Assembly (NCBI GenBank): GCA_964553795.1
Contig: CAZKMR010000002.1
Coordinates: forward strand, 1-64,000
Origin: JADLHS01 sp964553795
GTDB taxonomy: Bacteria; Verrucomicrobiota; Verrucomicrobiia; Limisphaerales; JADLHS01
Direction of reading: 5' to 3'
DNA length: 64,000 nucleotides
Part shown: in pieces, positions 22,447 to 32,011 of the stretch
Layout: each line of letters opens with the position of its first letter
Position numbering within the stretch: the stretch's first letter is position 1
Made by a program: the position numbers and the translations under genes
Notes under the pieces: generated by a model
What the model saw: the letters and a program-made list of their open reading frames with translations, nothing else
Told to the model about the DNA's origin: nothing
Databases searched by the model: none

Positions 22447-25275
22447 TTACTCCAAGGCATCAGCCAGCACTTCGGCCATGTGACGCGCCCGCACCGGTGC
22501 CAGATGATCAATCTGATGACGGCAACTCGCGCCGCTGGCCACGACAAAACTGCCGTAGGGAAGTTCGCGGATTTTGTCGATGAGCGGTTTGGCGATTTGC
22601 AGGGAGAGTTCGTATTTGGATTCCAACATGCCAAACGCGCCCGCCATGCCGCAGCAACCGCTGTCGAGATAATGCACCTTGCGCCCGGGCAAACGCGCCG
22701 CCAGGCGATGCATGTAGGCGGGATTGGTCAAGGCTTTGGCATGACAGTGAACGTGGATGGCGACGGTCGTGGGACGCGGCTTGAAGTCCAGCGCGGCCGG
22801 ATTTTCCCGCAACAATTCGTCGAGAAATTGCTCCAGCAGGTAGCACCGCGCCGCAATGCGTTCCGCATCGGGCAAACTCATCTCGCGATAATCCTCGATG
22901 AACATCGAAAAGCAGGACGGTTCGAGAAAAATGATCGGTACGTCATCCGGCGTTTCCGCGAGCAACGCCAGATTATGCGCCCCGAGCTTGCGCGCTTCGC
23001 CGAGGTTTCCCTGGCTAAAGGCGGGCCGCCCGCAACATTTGCGGTGCGTCGGCAACATCACTTCATAGCCCGCGGCTTCCAATACGGCGACGGCCGCGAT
23101 GCCGATCTGCGGATCGTGATAACGCACAAACGTGTCGTCCCACAAAATCACTCGCCCGCGCAATCGGCAATGATCTTTGGGCCGCTTGGCGAACCAATGA
23201 TCGAAGCGTTCCGAGGCGTAGCGCGGTAACAATCGTTCCGGCGAAATCCCCGAGAATCGGGCGATCAAGCGGCGCATGCGGCTGGACGACAACAGATCAT
23301 TCGTGAAGCGGGGCCACATACATCCCAGTCGTCCCAGCAAATCCACCGAGCTGAACAAACGTTCCCGCAACGTGCGACCTTCCGAACGAATCCGCGCCCA
23401 CTGCAATTCCGCCTTGAGCAACGCCATGTTCACGTTGGACGGACACTCGTTGGTGCACGCTTTGCACGAGAGGCAATTGCTCAGGGCAGCATCCAATTCG
23501 TCGCACTGAAGTTCTTCGCCGGACTTCGTGCCGCGATGATCCAACACCGCGCGAATAATGTTGGCGCGCCCGCGCGTGGACATGACTTCGTCGCCCGTGG
23601 CCACAAAAGTCGGACACATGGTGGGCGTGGCTTTACGACATCCACCGCAACCGTTGCATTGCTCCAGGTTCGCCGCGAACGATCCGTCCCGCGCCACAAA
23701 CGCCAACGTCGGTTCGAACGGCAGGGAACGTTCCGTGCCGACCGCCGGCCGCAGATTCTTGTGCAACCGAAAGCGGCCATCGTCAATCAACTTGCCCGGA
23801 TTGAACACATTGTGCGGGTCGAAGGACTTTTTGATCTGGCGCATGAGCAGATACAAATCCTCGCCCACTTGGTCTTTGAGAAATTCCGTTCGCCCCATCC
23901 CGACGCCGTGTTCGGCGGCAAACGACCCTTTGAATTGCCGGACCAACGCCGCGACTTCCTGGGTAATCTGCCGAAATTTCTGCGCGTCCTCCGGATGATG
24001 CAAATCCAACACCGGTCGCACATGCAACAATCCCGACGCCGCATGGCCGTAGAACGATGCTTGCAATCCCATTTCCCGAATCAACTCGGATAATTCCCCG
24101 TAATACGCCGGCAAATCTTTTGGACGGACCGCCGCGTCTTCAATACACGTCACCGGTTTGGCCGCGCCCTTGCAACTGGTCAGCAGCGACAGCCCCTGTT
24201 TGCGCAGCGTCCAGACCAGATTGATTTCGGCCAGCGTCTGCATGACTTTTTTGCGCCGCCCCAGCGGCAACTTTTCCATCGCGGCCAAGCGGTCTTCGAC
24301 GTTGCCGTAAAATTCCACGGCAAGCACGCCCTCCGCCGGACGCGCATCCAATTCCAACAAGTCACGCGCCGCCTGAAACTCCTTCTGCCCGCGCGTCTGA
24401 TCCAACAACATGCGGTCCAGAAATTCAATCGCCGCCGGTTTCAATGCCGCCAATTCCACCGTCGCTTGCATCGCTTCCGCAGCGGTATCGAAAAAAATCA
24501 GGCCCAAGCCGATTTCATCCGGCGTGGGCACAACTTTGATTTTCGCCGAAATGATCGCCGCCAACGTGCCTTCGCTGCCCGCCAGCGCGTTGATGAGGTT
24601 GTGCGGTTCGCGCACGATGCGGTCCAGCGCATAACCCGGCCACCGCTTGAGCAAGCCGGGACCGAAACGTTCCTCGATTTGCAGCCGGTTCAACAGGGCC
24701 ATGTTCTCCAGCAACTCTCGCTGCACCGGCAACGTGCCCCGGTCCGGGCCGACCTGGAGAATCCGCCCGTCCGCCATCACGATTTCCAGTTCGACGAGAT
24801 GGTCGAGCGTCGTGCCATACAGCGCGGTGCGAGCGCCGGAGGAGTTATTGCCAATCATGCCACCAATCGTCGCCCGCGAACTGGTGGCCACATCCGGACC
24901 GAAGGCAAATCCCTCCGCTTTGAGAAAATGATTGAGTTGATCCAGTACCACGCCCGCGCCAACGCGAACGGTGCGCGTGTCGCGGTCAAAATCCGTGATC
25001 AGCCGGTTGTAACGTGAGAAATCAATGACGAGTCCGTCGCCGATGGCGCCGCCAACCAGTCCCGTCCCCGCGCCGCGCGGTGTAACCGGCACGCCTGCCT
25101 GCGCCGCCGCCTGAATAACCGCGCTGGCCTCTTTGGCATGGCGCGGAAACGCCACCGCCATGGGCTCGATTTGATAATGCGACGCGTCCGTCGCATAAAG
25201 CTGGCGCGTGAGGTTATCGAAATGGACCTCACAATTCGCAGCGGAAAGCGTGGCGTGTTGTTGTGTTGGCGTCAT
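22447..25275 (-). CDS. FAD/Fe-S 2-hydroxyacid dehydrogenase (GlcD-GlpC fusion, YdiJ-like)
   Basis: 942 residues. The N-terminal half is an FAD-binding PCMH domain (VTPRGAGTGLVGGAIGDGLV, TIGGMIGNNSSGARTALYGT) with the FAD oxidase C domain (GHAASGLLHVRP, AAEHGVGMGRTEFL). Two 4Fe-4S motifs follow: CNGCGGCRKATPTMCP and CLSCKACTNECPSN. The last part has two CCG (heterodisulfide-reductase) motifs, in HRKCCGRPAFS and SGCCGMAGAFG. Such fusions oxidise D-2-hydroxyacids (lactate, 2-hydroxyglutarate or glycolate) and pass electrons to the quinone pool. The exact substrate is not deducible. It is transcribed alone, facing psd. Confidence 0.93.
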   Translation of the reverse strand: MTPTQQHATLSAANCEVHFDNLTRQLYATDASHYQIEPMAVAFPRHAKEASAVIQAAAQAGVPVTPRGAGTGLVGGAIGDGLVIDFSRYNRLITDFDRDTRTVRVGAGVVLDQLNHFLKAEGFAFGPDVATSSRATIGGMIGNNSSGARTALYGTTLDHLVELEIVMADGRILQVGPDRGTLPVQRELLENMALLNRLQIEERFGPGLLKRWPGYALDRIVREPHNLINALAGSEGTLAAIISAKIKVVPTPDEIGLGLIFFDTAAEAMQATVELAALKPAAIEFLDRMLLDQTRGQKEFQAARDLLELDARPAEGVLAVEFYGNVEDRLAAMEKLPLGRRKKVMQTLAEINLVWTLRKQGLSLLTSCKGAAKPVTCIEDAAVRPKDLPAYYGELSELIREMGLQASFYGHAASGLLHVRPVLDLHHPEDAQKFRQITQEVAALVRQFKGSFAAEHGVGMGRTEFLKDQVGEDLYLLMRQIKKSFDPHNVFNPGKLIDDGRFRLHKNLRPAVGTERSLPFEPTLAFVARDGSFAANLEQCNGCGGCRKATPTMCPTFVATGDEVMSTRGRANIIRAVLDHRGTKSGEELQCDELDAALSNCLSCKACTNECPSNVNMALLKAELQWARIRSEGRTLRERLFSSVDLLGRLGCMWPRFTNDLLSSSRMRRLIARFSGISPERLLPRYASERFDHWFAKRPKDHCRLRGRVILWDDTFVRYHDPQIGIAAVAVLEAAGYEVMLPTHRKCCGRPAFSQGNLGEARKLGAHNLALLAETPDDVPIIFLEPSCFSMFIEDYREMSLPDAERIAARCYLLEQFLDELLRENPAALDFKPRPTTVAIHVHCHAKALTNPAYMHRLAARLPGRKVHYLDSGCCGMAGAFGMLESKYELSLQIAKPLIDKIRELPYGSFVVASGASCRHQIDHLAPVRARHMAEVLADALE

Positions 25276-25365
25276 GGCGTAAACGCAATCGCAGGGTAGG
25301 ACGCTGACCGTACGAAAACAACGCGGAAGCGCGACGTGCGCCGCGGCGGACTCAACACGAACATG

Positions 25366-25773
25366 TTAACGCCAAAGCGCGGCAGAGCTTTGCAGCTTGT
25401 GCAACAACCCCGCATCAGCAGCGGGAAAATCGTGTGTGGCGAGTTCGTTCGCCGTGACCCATTTGACGGCGGCGCAATCGAGTGGCTGCGGTTCGCCCGC
25501 GACGAGTTCGCAGCGGAAGAACTTCAGCAAAACAGTGCGCTCGGGATAGGCGTGAGTGACTGAATCGAACAAAGCGCCAACGCGCACTTCGATGCCGAGT
25601 TCTTCCCGAAGTTCGCGGACGAGACATTGCTCGAAGGTTTCGTGCGGTTCGCGTTTGCCGCCGGGAAATTCCCACAACCCGCCGAGATGCGCCGCCGCGT
25701 GGCGTTGCGTGATGAGCAATTGTCCGGCACGAAAAACAAGGCCGGCGCTGACTTCGATGACTTTGGCGGACAT
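25366..25773 (-). CDS. Nudix hydrolase (MutT-like)
   Basis: 135 residues. The Nudix box GGKREPHETFEQCLVRELRE + ELGI fits G-x5-E-x7-REUxEExGU, with the Glu residues that hold Mg2+. The preceding LITQRHAAAHLGGLWEFPGG is typical of MutT/CTP pyrophosphohydrolases of about 130 residues that remove oxidised nucleotides such as 8-oxo-dGTP. Start and stop of this gene and ugd overlap by one base (TGATG), so the two are coupled, with ugd first. The role in nucleotide cleaning is by family; substrate range cannot be seen. Confidence 0.92.
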   Translation of the reverse strand: MSAKVIEVSAGLVFRAGQLLITQRHAAAHLGGLWEFPGGKREPHETFEQCLVRELREELGIEVRVGALFDSVTHAYPERTVLLKFFRCELVAGEPQPLDCAAVKWVTANELATHDFPAADAGLLHKLQSSAALWR

Positions 25774-27062
25774 CAGCGCCCGATGCTCTTGTAAATCCAG
25801 CCGAGTTTTTCCATCTCGGCAGGATCGAACAAATTACGCCCATCAAACATGATCGGCGCGGACAGCAGGTCGCGCGCACGCGTCAGATCGAGTTGCTTGA
25901 ACTCATCCCATTCGGTCGCGACCACCAACGCATCACAACCCTCGGCCACGTCATTCATGTCGGCGACGTAGGTCACGGCAGGCAGCAGAGCCTTGGCCTT
26001 TTCCATGCCTTTGGGATCATGCACGCGCAAGGTGGCGCCCTCATGCAAGAGCCGCCTGCACAAATCAATGGCCGGTGAGGAGCGCACGTCATCGGTGTTT
26101 TGTTTGAAGGTCAACCCGAGTACGCCGATGGTCTTGTCTTTCAGCACCCACAATGTGTCGGTGATTTTTTTCAGAAAGCGATCCATCTGCTCGGCGTTGA
26201 TCTTTTGCACTTCCTTGAGCAATCGAAAATCGTAGCCCACCTGTTCGGAGATTTTGATGAAGGCGCTCAGGTCCTTGGGAAAGCAACTGCCGCCAAACCC
26301 GAGGCTGGGATTGAGGAAACGCCGCCCAATGCGTTCGTCCAAGCCCATGCCATTGGCGACTTCCTGCACGTTCGCACCGGTGGCTTCGCACACGACGGAG
26401 ATGGCATTGATGTAGGAAATCTTGAGCGCAAGGAAGGAATTCGACGCGTGCTTGATGAGTTCCGCAGAGTTGATGTCCGTGATGATGATGGGGGCGTTGA
26501 AGGGTTCGTACACTTTCTTCATCGCGGCCACGGGGCGGGGCGTGCGCACGCCGACCACGACGCGATCCGGCTTCATCAGGTCTTCCACCGCGAAACCTTC
26601 GCGCAGGAATTCGGGATTGCTGACCACGTCGAATTCCACCCGGGCCTTGCAGTAACGCTTGATGGTTTCGGCCACCTTGTCACCCGTCTTCACCGGCACG
26701 GTGCTTTTATCAACGATGATTTTGTAACTCGTCATCGCCCCGGCGATTTCGCGCGCGACTTTCTCGATGAAACTCATGTCCACCGAACCGTCCGGTTGCG
26801 GCGGCGTGGGAACAGCGATAAAAATGATGTCCGAATTCTCGACGCCTTCCGTGGTGGAATTGGTGAAACTCAACCGTTTGGCGGCGACATTCTTCTGGAC
26901 CAGTTCCGCCAGGCCCGGTTCATAAATGGGAATGCCCCCGCCCTGGAGCAACTGGACTTTGGCCGCGTCGCTATCGACACAGATCACTTCGTGCCCCACT
27001 TCGGCGAAGCAAGTGCCGGTAACCAAGCCGACGTAACCGGTGCCAATGATTGTCAGTTTCAT
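25773..27062 (-). CDS. ugd: UDP-glucose 6-dehydrogenase
   Basis: 429 residues, a typical length. Nucleotide binding IGTGYVGLVTGTCFAEVGHE at the start, the central NPEFLREGFAVEDLMKPDRV, the catalytic Cys in GFGGSCFPKDL and the C-terminal LGLTFKQNTDDVRSSPAID. It oxidises UDP-glucose to UDP-glucuronate with two NAD+, providing precursors for exopolysaccharide or lipopolysaccharide. The Nudix gene follows with a one-base overlap. No polysaccharide operon is next to it in the window. Confidence 0.96.
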   Translation of the reverse strand: MKLTIIGTGYVGLVTGTCFAEVGHEVICVDSDAAKVQLLQGGGIPIYEPGLAELVQKNVAAKRLSFTNSTTEGVENSDIIFIAVPTPPQPDGSVDMSFIEKVAREIAGAMTSYKIIVDKSTVPVKTGDKVAETIKRYCKARVEFDVVSNPEFLREGFAVEDLMKPDRVVVGVRTPRPVAAMKKVYEPFNAPIIITDINSAELIKHASNSFLALKISYINAISVVCEATGANVQEVANGMGLDERIGRRFLNPSLGFGGSCFPKDLSAFIKISEQVGYDFRLLKEVQKINAEQMDRFLKKITDTLWVLKDKTIGVLGLTFKQNTDDVRSSPAIDLCRRLLHEGATLRVHDPKGMEKAKALLPAVTYVADMNDVAEGCDALVVATEWDEFKQLDLTRARDLLSAPIMFDGRNLFDPAEMEKLGWIYKSIGR

Positions 27063-27181
27063 GATGCCACAAAATCTTCTGCTGGCGCGGTTGCCGGGCC
27101 CGCCGGGCGCAGGTCGGCAGATGAACGCTTGCTGTTAAACGTGCGGGTGGTTCCCACAAAACCGTTGAAGCCCGGAGCGGT

Positions 27182-27892
27182 TTAAGGTTGCGCCCCTGCA
27201 CCGTTGGTCTGAGGCGCAGGCGGCGGTTCCACGGTGGTGGCCGGCGGCAGCGCGGGCGAGAGCGCCTCCACCCGCTGCATAGCTTCGTTCAAAACCGACC
27301 GGCTGCTGCCTTCGCGCAAAACATCCTGATACAGCGGCAGCGCCAGATCCGGCTGCCCTTGCTGCTCGTAAGCGCGAGCGAGCGAAAATTTCGCATACGC
27401 CGTCACCGCCGATCCGGCGTGACGATCCACGCACAACTTGAATGCCTGGGAGGCGTCGTCCCATTTCCCTTGAGCGGCGGCGGCTTTGCCGCTGCCATAA
27501 ATCGCCTGCACCACCAACGGGTTGTTGGAGTATTCCTTGCGAAACCGCTCAAACTCTGCCTGAGACTCGGCGTATTTTCCCTCCTGAAACAACGTGTTGG
27601 CGGCCAGCAAAACCGCTTGCGCCGCGGCATCCGAACCGGAATGCAGCGTTGCCACTTTCTGCAATTCGGCCACGGCACTTTGGCCGTTGGCCGGTCCGCC
27701 GGTCAGGTAAATGGCCCGGGACAATTCCTTGCCGGCGGCAATGCGTTCCTGCCGCGCTGACCAATTGGAATAGGCCAACAGGCTGCCGACCACAGCGACG
27801 GCCACCACGACAATCACCACCAACTTCAGATTCTTTTCCAACCAGGCCCATGCGTTCATCAACAAGGGCGAATCGGCGACATTTTGTTCCAT
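27182..27892 (-). CDS. membrane-anchored TPR protein (YfgM-like)
   Basis: 236 residues from the ATG at 27890-27892, chosen because upstream residues in frame look non-coding and the usual short N-terminus plus membrane helix (LKLVVIVVVAVAVVGSLLAY) begins there. The rest is helical, with TPR-like repeats such as AAAQAVLLAANTLFQEGKYA and AVTAYAKFSLARAYEQQGQPD, and a Pro-rich tail. The layout is that of YfgM, an inner membrane helper of the Sec translocon, but TPR proteins of this shape have various roles. It stands 119 bases upstream of ugd on the same strand. Confidence 0.8.
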   Translation of the reverse strand: MEQNVADSPLLMNAWAWLEKNLKLVVIVVVAVAVVGSLLAYSNWSARQERIAAGKELSRAIYLTGGPANGQSAVAELQKVATLHSGSDAAAQAVLLAANTLFQEGKYAESQAEFERFRKEYSNNPLVVQAIYGSGKAAAAQGKWDDASQAFKLCVDRHAGSAVTAYAKFSLARAYEQQGQPDLALPLYQDVLREGSSRSVLNEAMQRVEALSPALPPATTVEPPPAPQTNGAGAQP

Positions 27893-28028
27893 ATTTGTCG
27901 GCGCAGTCTTCCGGTCAGCCGGGCAAAACGCAAGTTTGAAATCCGGGCTTGCCTGGGATGGCGCTTGCCACGAAGATGCGCGTGAACATTGGACCTGCGC
28001 CAACGTCAAACGCAACGGGAAAGGAAGT

Positions 28029-28709
28029 ATGAACAACCACAAACCACTTCACCTTTTGGGCGTATTACTGATTCTGACCGCCACGCCATTTTTTGCCACC
28101 GCCGAGCAAAATCGTTTCTACCTCAAAGCCGACGTCGGCGGCACCAGTTCGGAAGACGTCCAACTGCGGGAATACTTCGGGCAGCCGATCGCAGTCAACA
28201 GCATGATTGAACTCGACCCCGGCATCCGCCTCGGCTTGCGCGCGGGCTACGGCATTACAGACTGGCTCGCGACCGAACTCGAAACCGGAGTTACGGCGAA
28301 CAATATCGAGATGATCACCGGCGCCGTGCAATCCGACGGTTCGCTCGCACAGGTTCCGTTTCTTTTGAATCTGCGGCTTCATGTTCCCGACCAATGCCGC
28401 TTCGCGCCGTATGCGGGCGCGGGGGTGGGCCTCGCCAGCACGATTCTCACTGGAGACGACATTCAAATTGGCCCGTTGCTGTTCGAAGGCTCGGCGGCCG
28501 ACACGGTCTTTGCCTGGCAGGCTTTCGCCGGCGTCAATTTTGCCATCAACGAACGCCTCAACCTCGGCATCGAGTATCGCTACTTCCGCGCCGATCCAGC
28601 GAGTGTTGATGCGGATGATTTCGTCGGTCTGCCACCACCGAGTGACCGCATTCGCCTGGGGCGATCGGAAACCCATTCCTTAAGCGTTGCCCTGACACTT
28701 CGGTTTTGA
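28029..28709 (+). CDS. outer membrane beta-barrel protein (OmpA/OMP_b-brl-like)
   Basis: 226 residues from the ATG at 28029, with AAGGAAG upstream and a signal peptide ending FFATA. Alternating hydrophobic strands are visible (RFYLKADVGGTSS, IRLGLRAGYGITDWLATELE, FAPYAGAGVGLAST, LNLGIEYRYFRAD), and the protein ends in LSVALTLRF, the C-terminal Phe signature recognised by the BAM complex. This is an eight-stranded-type small barrel of the outer membrane. No enzymatic residues are apparent. A Gram-negative envelope is thereby supported. Divergent from the TPR gene. Confidence 0.86.
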   Translation: MNNHKPLHLLGVLLILTATPFFATAEQNRFYLKADVGGTSSEDVQLREYFGQPIAVNSMIELDPGIRLGLRAGYGITDWLATELETGVTANNIEMITGAVQSDGSLAQVPFLLNLRLHVPDQCRFAPYAGAGVGLASTILTGDDIQIGPLLFEGSAADTVFAWQAFAGVNFAINERLNLGIEYRYFRADPASVDADDFVGLPPPSDRIRLGRSETHSLSVALTLRF

Positions 28710-28816
28710 GGCGTGGCTTGCGCGGCGCGCTCACTCATGATGCTCTGGACCAAGACTGCCGGTCGTGTTCCGATGAATCATCGCCTCCCGCTGAACGGCC
28801 TGCTGCTCCGCGTGCC

Positions 28817-29560
28817 ATGACTCGAGTGGACCAGGCGTTGGTGGACCGCGGCATCTGCGAAAGTCGCGAGAAAGCCAAGCGCGCCATCATGGCCGGACAA
28901 GCGCTGGTCAATGGTCAGCCGGCCCGCAAACCCAGCGACCCGGTCGGTGACTCGGATCAACTCGCGCTCGCGGTGGCGGAAAAATTTGTCAGTCGCGGCG
29001 GGTTCAAGCTGGAACACGCGTTGCAGCATTTTCAGTTGGAGATTGCCGGATTAACCGCGATCGACCTCGGCGCATCAACCGGAGGATTCACCGATTGCCT
29101 GCTGCAAGCCGGGGCCAAAAAAGTGTATGCGGTGGACGTCGGCCACGGGCAACTGGCCTGGAAACTCCGACGCGACGAACGGGTGGTCGTGATGGAAAAA
29201 ACCAACGCGCGCCATCTGTCGCCCGCGCAAATGCCGCCGCCCTTCGCACCGGTGGATCTGGCCGTGATTGATTGCTCGTTCATTTCCTTGCGCAAAATTC
29301 TGCCCGCCGCGATTGCATTGGTGCGCTTGAACGCTAAAATCGTCGCGTTGCTCAAACCTCAGTTTGAAGCCGGTAAGGAAGAAGCCGACAAAGGCGCCGG
29401 CGTTATCAGTGACCCGCTCATTCACAAACGCATCATTGACGAGCTGGAGAGTTTTGTGACCAACACCGGCGGGCTGCGGTGGCACGGCATCACGGAATCC
29501 CCGCTGCACGGTCCGGCCGGCAACAAAGAATTTCTAGTACTGCTTGAAAAAATCGGCTAA
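28817..29560 (+). CDS. tlyA: TlyA-family rRNA methyltransferase (S4 + FtsJ)
   Basis: 247 residues from the ATG at 28817, where the S4 domain begins (TRVDQALVDRGICESREKAKR). The RNA-binding S4 domain covers about 1-60 and the FtsJ-type SAM domain the rest: AIDLGASTGGFTDCLLQAGA, KVYAVDVGHGQLAW, VDLAVIDCSFISLRKILPA and VALLKPQFEAGKEE. TlyA 2'-O-methylates 16S and 23S rRNA in actinobacteria; the homologue here is probably also an rRNA methylase. The start of nadK lies inside its last codons, so the two are coupled. Confidence 0.93.
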   Translation: MTRVDQALVDRGICESREKAKRAIMAGQALVNGQPARKPSDPVGDSDQLALAVAEKFVSRGGFKLEHALQHFQLEIAGLTAIDLGASTGGFTDCLLQAGAKKVYAVDVGHGQLAWKLRRDERVVVMEKTNARHLSPAQMPPPFAPVDLAVIDCSFISLRKILPAAIALVRLNAKIVALLKPQFEAGKEEADKGAGVISDPLIHKRIIDELESFVTNTGGLRWHGITESPLHGPAGNKEFLVLLEKIG

Positions 29561-30428
29561 TCATCTCCGACGCATCGGACTTATCGGCAACCCGGACAAA
29601 CATTCGTGCGGTCGCACCGTGACGCGCGCGGCGGCGTTGATCCGGGCGACCGGCCGAAAACTCTTCACCGAACCCGTCACCGCGCAACTGGCCAAGTTCA
29701 ATGCCACGGTTTGCCTTAATCCCATGCAACTGGCGCGCGAAGTGGATTTGTTGCTCGTCTTCGGCGGTGACGGCACGATGTTGCGCGTCGCGCGCGACAC
29801 AGCGGGCGTTGCGACGCCCATGCTCGGCATCAACATCGGCGGCCTGGGTTTCCTGACGGCCGTCCCGTCCGATCATCTGGAGCGGGCGCTGAAGCAAATC
29901 TGGCAAGGCGGTTTCAAATTCGAGAAACGCGCCCTGCTTGAAGCCAGCGTGCGAGTCAACGGCAAGACTATTCGTGAACCCGCGCTCAATGACATCGTCA
30001 TCGGCCGCGGCGAAGTCGCGCGGCTCATCGATCTGGAAGTGGACGTTGATGGCGAACCCCTCACGCGCTACCGCTGTGACGGCTTGATTGTCAGTTCGCC
30101 CACGGGTTCGACCGCTTATTCGCTGGCGGCGGGCGGGGCCGTGGTTGTGCCCACCGCGGATGTTTACGCCCTAACACCGATTTGTCCCCACACTCTTTCG
30201 AATCGGTCGCTGATTGTTCCCCTGAACGCCACCATTCACGTCAAACCGGCCACCAAAGGGGCGGCTACCATTTTAAGCGCCGACGGCGAGGTCATTACCG
30301 AACTGACGCCGGAAAACATCGTCACCATCCGGCGCAGTCGCCACGCGGTAAAATTGATGCACCTCGCGGACAGTTCCTTCTTCGAAGCGTTGCGGCGCAA
30401 GCTGCAATGGCGCGGGGCCTATTTATGA
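29544..30428 (+). CDS. nadK: NAD kinase
   Basis: 294 residues starting with a TTG that overlaps the tlyA end by 17 bases; no better start is present before the first family motif (RRIGLIGNPDKH). The catalytic GGDGT appears in LLVFGGDGTMLRVARD, followed by GINIGGLGFLTAV, ALNDIVIGRG, and DGLIVSSPTGSTAYSLAAGG. It phosphorylates NAD+ to NADP+. Length and motif order are standard. It ends one base before the ATG of the LacI-type regulator, an unusually close link that suggests co-transcription with tlyA and the regulator. Confidence 0.94.
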   Translation: MKKSANHLRRIGLIGNPDKHSCGRTVTRAAALIRATGRKLFTEPVTAQLAKFNATVCLNPMQLAREVDLLLVFGGDGTMLRVARDTAGVATPMLGINIGGLGFLTAVPSDHLERALKQIWQGGFKFEKRALLEASVRVNGKTIREPALNDIVIGRGEVARLIDLEVDVDGEPLTRYRCDGLIVSSPTGSTAYSLAAGGAVVVPTADVYALTPICPHTLSNRSLIVPLNATIHVKPATKGAATILSADGEVITELTPENIVTIRRSRHAVKLMHLADSSFFEALRRKLQWRGAYL

Positions 30429-31463
30429 ATGCTCAACCTCCCAAGTAAAATGGTTCGCCTTGTTGATATCGCCGAACGGGTCGGGGTGTCCGTGATGACG
30501 GTTTCCAAAGCCTTGCGCGATCAACCGGACGTCGCCGCCACCACCCGCGCGCGCATCAAGTCCGCCGCCAAGGAGATGGGCTACGTGCCCGATTCCAGCG
30601 CCCAGAGTCTGCGCACCCGCGCCACCAAACTTTTTGGCCTCGTCATTCCCTCCACGACCAATCCTGTTTTTGCGCGCATGGTCTATGCGCTGGAGGAACG
30701 CGCGCAGGAACTCGGTTACGATTTGCTGTTGTGCCACACGCAAAACAAACCGGAGTTGGAAGAAGTCTGTCTGCGCCGATTGCTGGCGCGCCGGGTGGAC
30801 GGAATTTTTGTCACGCCCGTGTATCGCATGGAAAACGACGCGCGCATTTATCGCGAATTGGAAACCAGTCAGACGCCGGTCGTCCTGCTCGGCTCGCCCG
30901 CGGCATTTTGCAGTCAATTTGTGAGCGTGCAAACGGACGAACTCGCCGCCAGCTTCGCGGCCACGAAATATCTGTTGGAACTCGGCCACAAACGCATCGC
31001 CTATTTCACCGGACCGCTGCCGGCCATTTGGGCGCAGGAACGTTACGAAGGCTTTCGCCGCGCGCACCGGGACGCCGGACTCGACGTGGACGATGCTTTG
31101 GTGTTTCACGCCGGCAGCACGATTGAAGACGGACACAAGGCAGCGCTCCAGTTCGCAAATGAAAAGTGCAATGCCACTGCCATTCAGGCTTGCAACGATC
31201 TCGTCGCCATCGGTTGCGCTTCGACCTTGCTGCAACAGGGCATTCGCATTCCGCAGGACATTTCGCTACTCGGGTTCGGGAACATTCTGGTCGCCGAACA
31301 TTTTCGCGTGCCCTTGACGACCGTGCGGCAGCCCAAACTCCGGTTGGGGGTCGCGGCCGTAGAATTGATGCAGCAATTGCTCAAGGGTGAACGCCCGGAA
31401 AGCCGACGTTTGCCCGCCAAGCTGGTCATCCGCGAAAGCACTGCCGCACCGCAAGCCGCCTGA
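30429..31463 (+). CDS. LacI-family transcriptional regulator
   Basis: 344 residues. The N-terminal helix-turn-helix (VRLVDIAERVGVSVMTVSKA) and hinge (YVPDSSAQSLRTRATKLFGL) are typical. The sugar-binding, periplasmic-protein-like domain shows VIPSTTNPVFARMVYALEE, RRVDGIFVTP, LLELGHKRIAYFTGP and TAIQACNDLVAIGC. The family usually represses sugar genes until a sugar binds. No operon of catabolic genes is adjacent, so its targets are unknown. A Met seven residues later is a possible start (MVRLVDIAERV), nearer the usual family length. Confidence 0.92.
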   Translation: MLNLPSKMVRLVDIAERVGVSVMTVSKALRDQPDVAATTRARIKSAAKEMGYVPDSSAQSLRTRATKLFGLVIPSTTNPVFARMVYALEERAQELGYDLLLCHTQNKPELEEVCLRRLLARRVDGIFVTPVYRMENDARIYRELETSQTPVVLLGSPAAFCSQFVSVQTDELAASFAATKYLLELGHKRIAYFTGPLPAIWAQERYEGFRRAHRDAGLDVDDALVFHAGSTIEDGHKAALQFANEKCNATAIQACNDLVAIGCASTLLQQGIRIPQDISLLGFGNILVAEHFRVPLTTVRQPKLRLGVAAVELMQQLLKGERPESRRLPAKLVIRESTAAPQAA

Positions 31464-31519
31464 CCACGCGAAGCCCTTTTTGAGGCCTTCGTTGGTACTG
31501 TCCCTGCTTAATTCAGGGT

Positions 31520-31930
31520 ATGAGAAAAGTTTTGATCGGCATCGGGCTCATCACCGTCATTTGCTGCTCGTTCTGGGTAGCCAACGCCTGGAATACGTTC
31601 CGGGCGAACGCGAGAACCGCCAAGTTCAATCAGGAGATTGAAACCCTGTTCAGTTGCCTCCAGAACTACAAGGAAAACCTCGGTTCTTATCCGGTTGGCG
31701 GCAACGCCCAAATCGCCAAAGCGCTGCAAGGGGATAACCCCAAGAAGATCATTGTGCTGACCGGGCGGAAAATTGAATTGAACGAAAAAGGCGAGTATCT
31801 CGACCCGTGGGGAACCCCGTTACGCATCTATTTTGCCCAGGAAGGCATTCTGATCCGCTCCGCCGGCCCGAACCGCCGATTTGATGACAGCACTGTCTTG
31901 GAAGCGGACGATTTTATTCGCTCCAACTAA
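31520..31930 (+). CDS. membrane-anchored GspG-like pseudopilin protein
   Basis: 136 residues. A single N-terminal hydrophobic helix (VLIGIGLITVICCSFWVANA) is followed by a soluble domain with YLDPWGTPLRIYF and IRSAGPNRRFDD, the pattern of the C-terminal part of type II secretion major pseudopilins, where it binds calcium. The prepilin peptidase site (Gly-Phe-Thr-Leu-Ile-Glu) is absent, so the protein is probably not processed and not part of a pilus fibre. Many verrucomicrobial genomes carry such proteins. It ends upstream of a terminator shared with the small basic gene. Confidence 0.7.
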   Translation: MRKVLIGIGLITVICCSFWVANAWNTFRANARTAKFNQEIETLFSCLQNYKENLGSYPVGGNAQIAKALQGDNPKKIIVLTGRKIELNEKGEYLDPWGTPLRIYFAQEGILIRSAGPNRRFDDSTVLEADDFIRSN

Positions 31931-31969
31931 GCCGCGCCGATCACGACATCACGACGAATCTCAAAATGC

Positions 31970-31996
31970 AAAAGCCGCCCGGTGGGGCGGCTTTTT
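31970..31996. terminator. bidirectional terminator
   Basis: AAAAGCCGCCC and GGGCGGCTTTTT pair around a GGTG loop. A-tract on one side and T-tract on the other allow termination on both strands: for the GspG-like gene (+) and the small basic gene (-), whose stop is 16 bases away. Confidence 0.85.
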
Positions 31997-32011
31997 GTTT
32001 GGTGAAGTCCG

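Noticed and set aside
26100..27185. 361-residue plus-strand frame opposite ugd
   Set aside because: His/Phe/Asp-rich antisense shadow; ugd motifs are complete on the other strand.
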